From contig CM056718.1 in NCBI GenBank assembly GCA_029844215.1, forward strand, positions 85,300,764 to 85,364,763: a DNA stretch of 64,000 nucleotides, given 5' to 3'. Position 1 is the first letter of the stretch; every line of letters starts with the position of its first letter. A model generated the notes under the pieces. It searched no databases, had not been told where the DNA came from, and was given only the letters and a program-made list of their open reading frames with translations. Below are positions 46,729 through 58,746 of this stretch, in pieces. Made by a program: the position numbers and the translations under genes. The DNA is from Przewalskia tangutica (taxonomy: Eukaryota > Streptophyta > Magnoliopsida > Solanales > Solanaceae).

Positions 46729-47339
46729 TGTTACGCCCCGTGATTTCAAGAAAATAATATTTGAAATTGGAAAGATAAGTTGGCAAAAATGTTTTAGACA
46801 GATTTTGAGTCAACTTTGGAGTGCTATATATCCCAGTTTATTAAGAGTTTTTAGGTGTTTAAAAATCCTACTATGAAGTTCGTTGAGTCTAGTTTCCAAC
46901 GCAACAAACCGCTCGTCGATAGGACATCGGAGCGGAGAAGTATGGACGTTAGAAGTTCAGTTGGCAGAAGTGAAGGAAAAATATTCCAGACAGGTGCCAC
47001 AGCGCCACGGCGCCGGTTGCAGGGCCGCGGCGCCGTAAGTCCTGAAACTTTCTGAAGTTGCAGCGTAACGGCATCGGCTGCAGGGCCGAGGCGGGATTTT
47101 TCGCGAAAAATGGGTAAAAATCAGAAGATATTTGTGTAAAGGCCTATGGGAGGGCGACAAGTGTCCCTCCCATCTTATAGACCAAGAAAGGTCTTATATA
47201 TTGACCAAGTCTTGCAAGACTTGGTCATTTGCAAAGATTCATCCTAAAGGAATTCCTCTTCTCTTCTCCCTAAAAATTTTAAGAACCCTAAGCCTAGTGA
47301 AATTATTGGTGAGGCGGCAAGAAGATAAAGTGTTGATAA
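46729..47339 (+). mobile_element. LTR D, first part (plus strand)
   Basis: It starts TGTTACGCCCCGTG. It contains a GC-rich block (46995-47095) of repeated gccacggcgcc-like words, a 'gggcgacaagtgtccctcc' block near 47153 and a possible TATA box (47194-47200). It is interrupted by element C after GATAA and resumes at 56107. Confidence 0.72.
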
Positions 47340-50300
47340 TGTAACGACCCGTCCCGGGGCCCGTTACTGGTGCCTTATCCCGGGCACCCTAGTGACACAA
47401 CATCAGAGAAAACCAGCGGAAAATAAAACTTTAAACAAGAAACAAGATATATGATCATAAAACAGGCCAACCCAACGGTTACCTTCCAATAACATATATA
47501 AATACAACTCTTTCAAAACGAACAGTTTAATCCTTTTTACAAACCCGCCTACAACAAGATTCACAGCACCTCTAAGATTTACAACAACTATGACGGGACG
47601 GGGCCGCCATACCACGAATGTACAAGAACCTACAACTCGAGGAACACATATGCAAAAGATAAGCCTCCGAGAAAGCGGAGCTTCCCAAAACGCTGGCGAG
47701 ATCCTAAGAGCGAGGATCCACGGCCGATGTACCTCTACTGCGGCATGACGCAGCCCCCGAAGGAGGTCGATAACAGTACCAAGTATGTGAAATCGTAAAA
47801 ATCAGAATGAAATCATACTAATCTATATAAAGCGAGAGACATGTATGATAACCAAACTACGATTCCTGACATAAGCGATCATGTCGATCGAGGACTCACG
47901 CCTCAAGTCATCACTCAAATATAACTATGGGTCTCACGCCCAACATCAATCATGTTCGCGTCACGGCGCGTGCCCCGGAATTCTACATCGGTGTAGACAT
48001 GTCCATGATGCAACAATAATACCAATGCCCCATGGCCACATGCCCCCGGAATTCTACCTCGGTGTAGACACGCGTCCGTGTGACATCAACAATAATATCT
48101 TTGGGTGATCAACCCCGCGCGTAGCCACGTGCCCCGAAATTCTACCTCGGTGTAGACATGTCCATGTAACCACAATAACAATATATCGGGTAATCAACCG
48201 GCGCGTGGCGCGTGCCCCGAATCTGCGTCGGTGTAGACATGTCCATGTGACATCAACAACAAGACAAGAATCAAAATGGAAACATACGTGGAATTCTCCA
48301 TCAGCCCGACGCGTCAAGTAAGTTCTCAACAAGTCGACCACCTCTATCGAGAGCGGTAACACGTAAATACCACACTTGCACAACAAAGGCTATCATCACA
48401 AGCATAGGCAAGTTTCACAACAACAAGCATAGGCAAGTTTCACACAACTCAAGGTACTTTCATTTTATGCCAAAGTCGGGTTTTAACCCCAAGTACTACA
48501 TACGTTAAGTTCTTTTAAAAGAGATCCATTACTTTTATAAAAGTCACCCTATACGTAGTATTAGAATGACCAACCCACATTCCTTTTCAAAATAAAGTAA
48601 CAACATTCTTTTCCTAAGTTCCAGTTTGCCTAGTTTCAATTACTCAAGTTTCTCAGTTTCAAATGCTCAAGTCACTTATTTTAGAAAGGTTTCATAACTC
48701 ATAGTCTTAATCTCTTTTAAAACAATTGAGTAACATATGTCATATATGTGAGTAGTTTATTCTTGTTTATAACGATCTTATTACAGCAGCCATGATCTAG
48801 AAAATGTAATATCATTTTGTCTCATCTTAGCTTCTATGCGGATGGAGGTTTCTCTTGGTTTTAATACAACACATCATTATTCAATACATTTTCCTTTATT
48901 AGCCTGCGGTGGTGCAGTCGATACACATTCGATTTCCAAATCGATAAAACATTATCCCTTTAAAAACCAAGTACTCATTACTCACGAATGAGGTTTCACA
49001 CAAATATCCACATTAAAACAAATAAGTTAAGTCTCTTATCTTATAAGATCAAGTCTCTTAACTTCTAACATCAGTAAACCATTTTCTTACTTACATAAAG
49101 TCATATAACCAACTTCCCATAAAGCGTTATAACACTTTATGTTTAAACTAAACAAATACACTTAGCACTTTGACGTCCACCGTACTACATAGCTACACAC
49201 ATATCATGCTAGAACAGATAGGAAGAGGTTCACATACCTCGCGACAGTATCGACAATAAGCAAAATGCTCCAAGTACTACAACGCTTGCTAGCCCTTTCC
49301 ACTCGCCGAGTAGAATACGCTACTCTTAGTACTTTCACCTAGAAAGGTCACAAACGTCTATTAACTTCAAAACACAAGGTTCCATTTCTCTACGTAAAAT
49401 TGGCGACACCTCCGCACATGGCAGCGTAAATCTCCTCCTCTATCGAGGTAGGCCACCAAGCCAACCGAGGGGGTTTACGCCTAACCGGACGTGTACAATT
49501 CTACTCGATAATACTACACAAGTCTCTGCAATACACCATGTAAATACAAATGCGATTCTTTTCTTTATTCTTCAGCTTAAGTCAAAAGACATTGCGCGAT
49601 TAAGCTTAGTTCTATATATAGTATACTTCAACTATATATTCTAATAACATGTAATTTCCAATTACAAATAGAGGACAAGATAATTACCTCGATAAGCCCA
49701 TAATAATCCAAGTTAAATGTCGATCCTTAGCAACGTTTAGCTCGACTCAAGTGCTCCATCGCTCCAAACAACCCTTAGAAGTTCTAACCAACTTCTACTT
49801 AAATACTTCAATCAATCAATGAAGATTTTCTTAGGGTTTCGGTTTGAGACTAAAGGGACAAAAGGGTAGTATTTAGGGCTCTACGTATAGAGGTATCTTT
49901 GGAATACTACAAGGTACAAGGCTAAGGTATTTTGGGCATTATAACAATACTTGGAAGACAACTTTCTACCAAGGGGGTAGGCTCGGCTAGCACACTAGGC
50001 TAGGGGAGGGTGTTCTCGGCCCAAAGGCCACACGAAAAGGGGAGGAAGGCTCTCGGTTTAGAGCTCACAAAGGGGAGGAGAGGGTTTCAAGACTTGGAAG
50101 TTTTGGAATGGATGAAGTCTTCACATTTAGGGGTATTTATAGCAAAACCAAAGGCCAACCAAGGCGAGATCCTTCCAAGTGTATAGCAAGTGTAAGGACA
50201 AGATTAAGCCAAGTGCACCTAAACCTACTCCACAAAACAAGGCACAAAACATGGCACCAAACAAGCCACAAAACAAGGCCAAAACAAAGGCCAATAGGCC

Positions 50301-50574
50301 ATAGAAACGTGACCCAATCGGCCAACCCAAACGCCCATTTGAGGGTGACAAGTGTCACCCTCCCGTTGGTCCAAAACATTTCGTCTCTCGGAAAAATTCG
50401 CAAAAATACTAAATGACATAGCCGGAATTTTCCCAACGTAAGCTGTGGAAACGTTTCGTCGGAAAATGACTCTATTCGGCACTTGTGCCCAAATTTCGAA
50501 CCAAAGCCTAACTTAAGGCTCAAATTCTCCACGTACGTCCTTACGTACATACGCTGGAAATACGGGGTATAACA
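47340..50574 (-). mobile_element. Element C 3' LTR
   Basis: It starts TGTAACGACCCGTCC, against TGTCACGACC in family A. It ends GGGGTATAACA followed by ttctcccctcc. The inverted TATA box is at 50134-50141. The U3 end is A-like and the R/U5 end is distinct. Confidence 0.9.
47975..48250. repeat. Tandem ~75-85-bp repeat in LTR C (4 units)
   Basis: Units centre on 'ggaattctacctcggtgtag' followed by 'acatgtccatg' and 'caacaataa'. The partner LTR has the same array at about 53517-53795. Confidence 0.78.
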
Positions 50575-51478
50575 TTCTCCCCTCCTTAGAAACATTCGTC
50601 CCGAATGTTCCTTCTCAAGTCTCAACACAAACATGCGCTAGTATAGCCTTCACGCTATCGCGAAAACAATCATGCCACACCGCCATAAAAATAACAAACG
50701 CACAATACTTAAACCGGTCAACGAGGAAACACCTCTAATCATCACAAAAACCCTTACACGAGGTCTAAAATATACTCCCTTCACACCTTCATTTCACAAA
50801 GAAAGCGATCACACACGTTCACTTTACCCCTATCTTGTAGTACCCTTCTCGAATACTCAAACTCTTTCTAGTATCGTACCACACTCCAACGCTCGTTTCC
50901 AACCTCGAGTCACTACCTCCAAACTTGGTCATCTTACTAACTTCGATCTTCTCTAAGGCCGTTCCGCCCTCGCGATCCGCTCGGTCGAACATATCCACCA
51001 ACTCATACGATGGTCATACAAACTTGGGCCTAGCATCCTCGTGACCTACCACTGGCGGGACCACCGACTGACCCCACCCCAAACCGGGTTCTGGTTGACC
51101 CGCAAATGGTCCTCAACCCGACCCCAACGCGCAAACTCTTGTTCCCGATCCGAACAATCTTACTAATTCACATCATGAAAGCTACCACTTCCATCTCACA
51201 CTACCACGGACTTATCACACAAATAAATCACACCTATACTACTACTCAGATAAGGGTCAAAAATAAATCATTAACTCAAGACGACCTTACCCACAAGGTC
51301 TCGGTCGTGACATAGTCTAAGGTTCACACTTACCATGCCATCGTATCCTCCCAACTAAGCATGTTTTCTAACTCACAATTAACACAACGCTATTCGTACA
51401 TAGCACATAATAATGAGACCATCATAACAAGCATACCAAAACTCTAGAGGTTAAGGATATACGAAGCTACCGCTCACT

Positions 51479-52694
51479 CTAATCATAGGCACGCCTGCGA
51501 GTGCATGTATGAAAGGCGATGAACCAGCCACCGATCCGGTAGGTGAGTCGTAACATCCGTGCTACCCTTGGTCGACGATTCCTCGCAAAATGGCCTGCTG
51601 TCGCAAAATAACAAGCTCCCTCGCACCACGACACTCCCGAAATGTGGTCTACCACATCGACCACACGGTAGGGGTGACCGCATCTGCCAACACCGCACTT
51701 CCAGAAACACGAACCCGGAGCCACGACTGCTCCGAATACTCTGAAGGTTGTGGAGGACCACTCTGCATGGCGGAGGTACAAAACTAGTATCTTTCTTGGC
51801 GGTCCGCCTCGAAAGTCACCAAGGACCCTGTTGTTACGGCCTCTTCTGCGATCTTGGTCATTCCGTCGACCTCTCGTGCCTCGCATCCCGGTCGTGAGCT
51901 GCGTGCGGGCAATGTCCATGCCCGATCAAGAGCTACTCTGAACATGCCTCGGCGTGTAATCATCGAGCCACTGTAACATATCGGTGCACTCGATCCTCCA
52001 TACTAGCTACCAACGCTGGGACGTCTCGGCAATGAGTCGAACTCCACATTGTACTCCCGACCGTCGCGCTCTGTCTAAGCATCAAAAATCTGCCGGCGTG
52101 CCCTCCTCATCTGCGGAGGCAAGAAGTGAGTGAGAAAGCCCGAAAACTCATCCCATCTGCTGCTGGAGGTGCATGCTCTCCCGAAAGCTCCATGAATCAA
52201 ACCAATCGATTGCGGTATCACGCGGTGATGCGAACCAAAGGTCACGGACTCGGTCTCTGAAGCCTTGATCACCGCGTGATCATTGTAGCTGCCGGATGAA
52301 CTCCTGCGGATCATCCTCGTGCCTCGACCCATAAAACTCTGGCGGGCTCTGACTCGGAAAGTCCCATAGCCTCAAACTATCTGCTCGGGGTGAACCATGG
52401 TGCTCACTGGGCCCAGGCTGCGTCCGGCCTATCTCATATCGGCCACGACCACGGCGGCAAGCGCCATCTCGCGTAACCCATCTCCTGCGCCCGGTGTGGG
52501 GTGGAGGCTCAGTGCTGCGGTCTCGGCGGCCATTCTGCGGCTCTACCTCTCTTTGGGTGGCGGCGTCCACAAAACCCACCGTCTGAAGCACAACCTCGTG
52601 TCTTTGCGGGCTGCGCCCTCGTACTCCTCAGTATCTCACTAGCGGTTCCCTCGGTGTCTTGCCCGCCGGGCTCTGGTTGCCTGCGCGGAGGCAT
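51479..52694 (-). pseudogene. gag: gag remnant of element C, most complete of the set
   Basis: Minus-strand start MPPRRQPEPGGQDTEG at 52694, about 190 bp after the primer-binding site. Across shifting frames the plant gypsy gag order is present: a variable N-terminus, then PPEFYGSRHEDDPQEFIRQL (capsid start, near 52290-52360), ASETESVTF, DEFSGFLTHFLPPQMRRARR (near 52090-52160), 'MDIART' (51919) and a zinc-knuckle-like CYFATAGHFARN (near 51590-51640). About 405 codons would be covered if the frame were continuous. At least three frame changes break it. It retains the capsid part that H has lost. C/G-rich words around the breaks suggest base-calling errors as one cause. Confidence 0.75.
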
Positions 52695-52880
52695 AAGCGG
52701 TAAAAAGCGAGATACGTCGGAGGGTCCAACTTACAACACGGCTCTAAGGCACGATCTCGGAATGAGAAGAATGAAACTAATCCTAAATGTCCTGCGGCCT
52801 CACGATTATAGATGTGGTGCACAACACATCGATAATCAAGACTTACTAGACACGGTGCAGTAGACACTTTCAGGATTAAT

Positions 52881-52892
52881 CGCTCGATACCA
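52881..52892 (-). other. Primer-binding site of element C
   Basis: Minus-strand TGGTATCGAGCG, 4 bp inside the LTR end at 52897. Same variant as Y1 and E0. Confidence 0.75.
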
Positions 52893-52896
52893 CTTT

Positions 52897-55800
52897 TGTA
52901 ACGACCGTCCGGGGCAGTTCGTGCCTTATCCGGGCACCCTAGTGACACAACATCGAGAAAACCAGCGGAAAATAAAACTTTAAACAAGAAACAAGATATA
53001 TGATCATAAAGCAGGCCAACCCAACGGTTACCTTCCAATAACATATATAAATACAACTCTTTCAAAGCGAGCAGTTTAATCCTTTTTACAAACCACACTT
53101 GTGCGGTACTACGGACCTCTAAGATTTACAACAACTATGACGGACAGGGCCCGCCATACCACAGAATGTACAAGAACCTACAACTCGGGAACACATACAA
53201 AAGATAAGCCTCGGAGAAGCGGAGCTTCCCAAAACGCTGACCGAGATCCTAGGCGAGGATCCACGGCCGATGTACCTCTACTGCGGCATGAACGCGGCCC
53301 CGAAGGAGGTCGATAACAGTACCAAGTATGTGAAAGCGTAAAAATCGTAATGAAATCATACTAATCTATATAAAGCGGGAGACATGTATGATAACCAAAC
53401 TACGATTCCACAACATAAAAGCGATCATGTCGATCGAGGACTCGCCTCAGTCATCACTCAAATATAACTATGGGTCTCACGCCCAACATCAATCATGTTC
53501 GCATCATGGTCGCATGCCGGAATTCTACGCCGGTGTAGACATGTCCATGATGCAACAATAATACCAATGCCCGGCCCACGTACCGGAATTCTACCTCGGT
53601 GTAGACACGTCCATGTGACATCAACAATAATATCTTTGGGTGATCAACCACGCGCGTAGCCACATGCCCCGGAATTCTACCTCGGTGTAGACATGTCCAT
53701 GTAACCACAATAACAATATATCGGGTAATCAACCCGGCGCGTCGCGTGCCGGAATCTGCGTCGGTGTAGACATGTCCATGTGACATCAACAACAAGACGA
53801 GAATCAAAATGGAAACATACGTGGAATTCTCCATCACCGCCAAAGACGCGTCAAGTAAGTTCTCAACAAGTCGACCGCCTCTATCGAGACGCGGTAACAC
53901 AGAAATACCACACTTGCACAACAAAGGATATCATCACAAGGATAGGAAAGTTTCACAACAACAAGCATAGGCAAGTTTCACACAAGTCAAAGTTCTTTCT
54001 TTTTATGCAAAGGTCCGGGTTTTTAAACCCAAAGTACTACATACGTTAAGTTCTTTTAAAGAGATCCATTACTTTTATAAAAGTCACCCTATACAGTAGT
54101 ATTAGAATGACCAACCATTCCTTTTCAAAATCAAGTAACAACATTCTTTTCCTAAGTTCGGTTGCCTAGTTTCAATTACTCAAGCTTCTCATTTTCAAAT
54201 GCTCAAGTCACTTATTTTAGAAAGGTTTCATAACTCATAGTCTTAATCTCTTTTAAAACAATTGAGTAACATATGTCATATATGTGAGTAGTTTATTCTT
54301 GTTTATAACGATCTTATTACAAAGACCATGATCTAGAAAATGTAATATCATTTTGTCTCATCTTAAACATGCGGATGGAGGTTTCTCTGGTTTTAATACA
54401 ACACATCATTATTCAATACATTTTCCTTTATTAACGCCGCGGTGGTGCATGCGATACATTACGATTTCGAAATCGGTAAAACATTATCCCTTTAAAAACC
54501 AAGTACTCATTACTCACGAATGAGGTTTCACAAACATCCACATTAAAACAAATAAGTTAAGTCTCTTATCTTATAAGATCAAGTCTCTTAACTTCTAACA
54601 TCGATAAACCATTTTCTTACCTACATAAAGTCGTTATAACCAACTTCCCATAAAGCGTTATAACACTTTATGTTTAAACAAACAAATACACTTAGCACAA
54701 TCGTCCACCGTACTACATAGCTACACACATATCATGCTAGAACGGATAGGAAGAGGTTCACATACCTCGCGGCAGTATCGACAATAAGCAAAATGCTCCA
54801 AGTACTACAACGCTTGCTAGCCCTTTCCACTCCTCAAGTAGAATACGCTACTCTTAGTACTTTCACCTAGAAAGGTCACAAACGTCTATTAACTTCAAAC
54901 ACAAGGTTCCATTTCTCTACAGAAAATTAGCGACCTCCCCATGACGTAAATCTCCTCCTCTATCGAGGCCGCCACCAAGCCAACCAGGGGGTTTACACGC
55001 CTAACCTGACGTGTACAATTCTACTCGATAATACTACACAAGTCTACTTGTCTGATCCTATGTAAATACGATGCGATTCTTTTCTTTATTCTTGAGCTTA
55101 AGTCAAAAGACATTGCCGCGATGCTAAGCTTAGTTCTATATATAGTATACTTCAACTATATATTCTAATAACATGTAATTTCCAATTACAAATAGAGGAC
55201 AAGATAATTACCTCGATAAGCCCATAATAATCCAAGTTAAATGTCGATCCTTAGCAACGTTTAGCTCGACTCCGGTGCTCCATCCGCTCCAAACAACCCT
55301 AGAAGTTCTAACCAACTTCTACTTAAATACTTCAATCAATCAATGAAGATTTTCTTAGGGTTTCGGTTTGAGACTAAAGGGACAAAAGGGTAGTATTTAA
55401 GGCTCTACGTATAGAGGTATCTTTGGAATACTACAAGGTACAAGGCTAAGGTATTTTGGGCATTATAACAATACTTGGAAGACAACTTTCTACCAAGGGG
55501 GTAGGCTCGGCTAGCACACTAGGCTAGGGGGCGGGGGTGTTCTCGGCCACAGGCCACACGACAAGGGGGCGGGGGAAGGCGCTCGGTTTAGCGCTCACAA
55601 AGGGGGAGGAGAGGGTTTCAAGACTTGTAAGTTTTTGGAATGGATGAAGTCTTCACATTTAGGGGGGTATTTATAGCAAAACCAAAGGCCAAACCAGGGC
55701 CAAGATCCTTCCAAGTGTATAGCAAGTGTAAGGACAAGATTAAGCCAAGTGCACCTAAACCCTACTCCACAAAACAAGGCCTGAAACATGGCACCAAACA

Positions 55801-56106
55801 AGCCACAAAACAAGGCCAAAACAAAGGAGCCAATAGGCCATGAAACGTGACCCAATCGGCAACCCAACGCTTGAGGGTGACAAGTGTCACCCTCCCGTTG
55901 GTCCAAAACATTTCGTCTCTCGGAAAAATTCGCAAAAATACTAAATGACATAGCCGGAATTTTCCCAACGTAAGCTGTGGAAACGTTTCGTCGGAAAACG
56001 ACTCTATTCGGCACTTGTGCCCAAATTTCGAACCAAAGCCTAACTTAAGGCTCAAATTCTCCACGTACGTCCTTACGTACATACTCTGGAAATACGGGGT
56101 ATAACA
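52897..56106 (-). mobile_element. Element C 5' LTR
   Basis: It starts TGTAACGACCGTCCGG and ends ACGGGGTATAACA, then GATAA. The inverted TATA box at 55668-55675 would drive the element's transcript leftward. The tandem array is at 53517-53795. Confidence 0.9.
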
Positions 56107-58191
56107 GATAAACTTGTAGAGGGTTCGTGTGGATGATTTTGACGAGAAAAGGAGTTGCGGAAAAAGGGCTATAGTGGGCGAAATCCTAAAGGTAAAATTC
56201 TCTCTCCTCTTGGAAGTAAATTATGATACATGTAATAGTTGATATTGATCATGTGAATTATACATTGATGTTGATAAGTGGTATAGAGTATTGGGAGCCT
56301 AAATCCGAACACGAGCTTATTAGCCATTGAAAGTACAATACAAATTGGTCGATAGTTATAATCGTCGCATGTTGTCTAAATAAGAGATTATAGTTGTTGA
56401 GATTGGTTGCGACTATATAACATGTGAGAACGATGATATGGATTAAAAAGGAATTGGAAAAGATTTTATGCGGTTGTACCTTGTAGTCGAAAATGATATT
56501 TAATAGTGGACTGTTTTATATGAATTGTGGGGCAGAATTTTATACGTCATGTAAGGCGTATAATCCCCTTTGATTGGTTGATGTGTTGAGCCTTAAATGT
56601 GGCATTTGGTTATTGGATTCGGGTCTTGAAAAAGGTGGAAAAGTACGTAGAAACAAAGGAAGTGTTGTCCGATTTTCCGTAGAATTTGGTGACTTTACAC
56701 TTAGAATATTCTACGTTTGAAGCTAGAAGTTAATAGACGTATTATGGTCATTATAGGTTGACATACTACGTACGGCATATTGGACTTAGCAAGTGGATTG
56801 AACCGAAGAGGTATGTGGAACTTTCTTATCTCTTGAGCATGAGTAGTTGTAAATGTATAGTACGGTAGACGTACGAAATTTAAATGAAATTAGTTTCATT
56901 TGATATCCTTGACTTGTTTTAAGAATGTCCAAGTTGGTTGAGTTAGAGAATTAACTCACTTGTTTTAAAGGTTAAAGACATCTTAGTTTCTAAAGTTAAG
57001 AAACTTGATTTCTAAAGTTAAGAGACTTGAAGTATTTTGAAAGTATATGATACTTGGTTTTTGAAAGTATAAGTCTCTTGATTATAAAAAGAATGTAAGT
57101 GTCTAAAGCATAAAGTTAGTATAACGACTTTATGAGAAGTTGGTTATAATAACTTTATGGAAAGTTAAAAGAATGGTTTACTCTAGTGATGTAAATAAAG
57201 ATAAATGACTTGAAATGAAGGAAGGCAAATTGATTTAAAGGCATCAATTGCTTAAAGTTTTAAAGTAAAAAGTCACTTGGTTTAGAAGCCTATAAATGTA
57301 TTTCTAAAAGGTATTGTGACTTGTCTTGAAAGGTAGATATGACTTGATACTACGGTTATTAGTATCTTGGAATTTTATATGAAAAATAGTCATTTTAAAA
57401 GAATAGAAGTACATAGTACTTTGGGTTAAATTCCCGGATTTTAGAATGACATGTTAGTGTCTTAAGTAAACTAAAATGAGAGTGTATATAAATAAGGCTA
57501 ATAAGAAGTTAGGGGATTTCTTAACTTGCTTATATTATGTATGATAAGCCGGTGGTGCTTATGTTATGTATGATAAGCCAGTGGTGCTTCTATTATGTAT
57601 GATAGTCGGTTGTGCTAGGTTATGTTATTCTTGCAGGGTAAACCCCCGGGTTACTACTTATTCCATTGATTTGCTACCCATGATGCGAGTGCGGCGTTTG
57701 TACTCATTGCGGGCCCACCGGGCGCATGCGGGTGAAATAGTCCTATGCGGGTGAAATAGTCTCATGCGAGGCGGATGACCTCATTGCGGGTCCACAGGAC
57801 CTATGCGGGTGAAATAGTCCCAGGAGTAGGATTGCTTAATGATACTACGGGCGGGTGGCCCTACTTTGATCATGAGCCTCCTATTTTTATGCAGTAAAGT
57901 ATACTCTTGTTTACTCTCATTGTTAGTAAGGTACAGTGTACTGTTACTTGAGTTATCATACATGTCTGCAGCTTTATTTTAGACTTTATGATTGCATTCT
58001 GATGCTTTGATTTCACATACTTGGTACATGTTATCGACCTCCTTGAGGCTGCGTTCATCGCGGTAAGTCATCTGAGTTGCGGATCCTCACTCTTAGGATC
58101 AGTGTTCAGCTGTGGAGAAGCTCCATTACTCCGGAGGCTTATCCTTGGTTCAGATCCCTGGTATTGTCGGTTGTTGTACATTCGGGTATGG
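56107..58191 (+). mobile_element. LTR D, second part (plus strand), 3' truncated
   Basis: Continues LTR D after element C. The block around 56500-56700 ('gaattgtggggcagaattttatacg', 'cgattttccgtagaat') is a diverged LTR B interior. The later zone (57720-57825) has 'atgcgggtgaaatagtc' repeats, followed by 'gctgcgttcat' and 'ccggaggcttatc' landmarks. It is cut at 58191 by LTR E, so its terminus is not seen. Confidence 0.72.
57721..57825. repeat. Short repeats 'tatgcgggtgaaatagtc'
   Basis: Copies lie near 57725, 57744 and 57801, separated by degenerate 'tgcgggtccac' words. They are a local, tandem-like version of the ATGCGG-rich zone found in A LTRs (4500-4770, 14380-14710). Confidence 0.65.
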
Positions 58192-58746
58192 TATCACGAC
58201 CGACCGGGCATGCCCGGTGCCACTACAGGCACCACTACAGTATACATCAGAGATAATCAGCGGAACATACATAAACTTAACAAGATGTAAATAACAGGTT
58301 AGCCGATAAAGATACCTTCCTGGATACATATAACTACATATAACCAAAAGCAGTTACCTCCTCTCTTTTTTCTTTACACAACCCAATCCACAAGATATGA
58401 CTACAGACCTCTAAGAATTTTTTACATAACAACGGTGACGGGACAGGACCCCGCCATACCCCTAAATGTACATAAATCTACAACCTCAGGGAACTGTACC
58501 AAACGACAAAGCCTCCGGAGAAAGGAGCTTTCAAGAAGCGAGCAGTGATCCTAAGAATGAGGATCGACAAGCTATATACCTCAACTGCGGCATGAGCGGC
58601 CCGAAGGAGTCGATGCGAAATATGTACCAAGTATGTGGCGAAAATCGTAATGAAATCATAACGATCTATATAAAGCAGAGACATGTATGATAACCAAACT
58701 ACGATTACACAATATATAAACAATCGTGACAAGTGCGGGACGCGTA
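58192..58746 (-). mobile_element. LTR E fragment (minus strand)
   Basis: It begins TATCACGACCGACC, a one-base variant of the inverted LTR end, followed by a 16-bp perfect palindrome (58203-58218). It then shows the landmark order 'cgccatacccctaaatgta', 'gcctccgga', 'tgcggcatga' and 'gacatgtatgataacc'. It breaks off at 58746 where LTR F starts. Confidence 0.7.

Larger units (their letters stand above)
50575..52896 (-). mobile_element. Element C interior
   Basis: From right to left: primer-binding site, gag remnant (52694 to about 51480), about 0.9 kb of non-coding DNA sharing blocks with the family A tails, then the palindrome and polypurine tract (50575-50610). No catalytic pol motif is seen in any frame. 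Confidence 0.82.
47340..56106 (-). mobile_element. Complete gag-only LTR element C with TSD GATAA
   Basis: 3' LTR 47340-50574 (3235 bp), interior 50575-52896 (2322 bp), 5' LTR 52897-56106 (3210 bp). Exact 5-bp duplications GATAA flank it (47335-47339 and 56107-56111). The termini are TGTAACGACC and TATAACA. About 73% of the 8.77 kb is LTR. The primer-binding site, gag remnant and polypurine tract are in the right order, but there is no pol. The two LTRs look nearly identical outside GC-rich words, so insertion is recent. Confidence 0.93.

Noticed and set aside
46995..47095. GC-rich block (gccacggcgcc words) considered as a CpG island promoter of a host gene
   Set aside because: It lies inside LTR D with no downstream gene. 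Such blocks are known as LTR sequence.
50137..50634. Minus-strand open frame of 165 codons at the element C LTR start; related frames begin MFLRRGECYTP in other LTRs
   Set aside because: It starts inside the polypurine tract and runs through U3, resembles no protein family, and its length varies with small indels between copies. Its recurrence only reflects LTR similarity.
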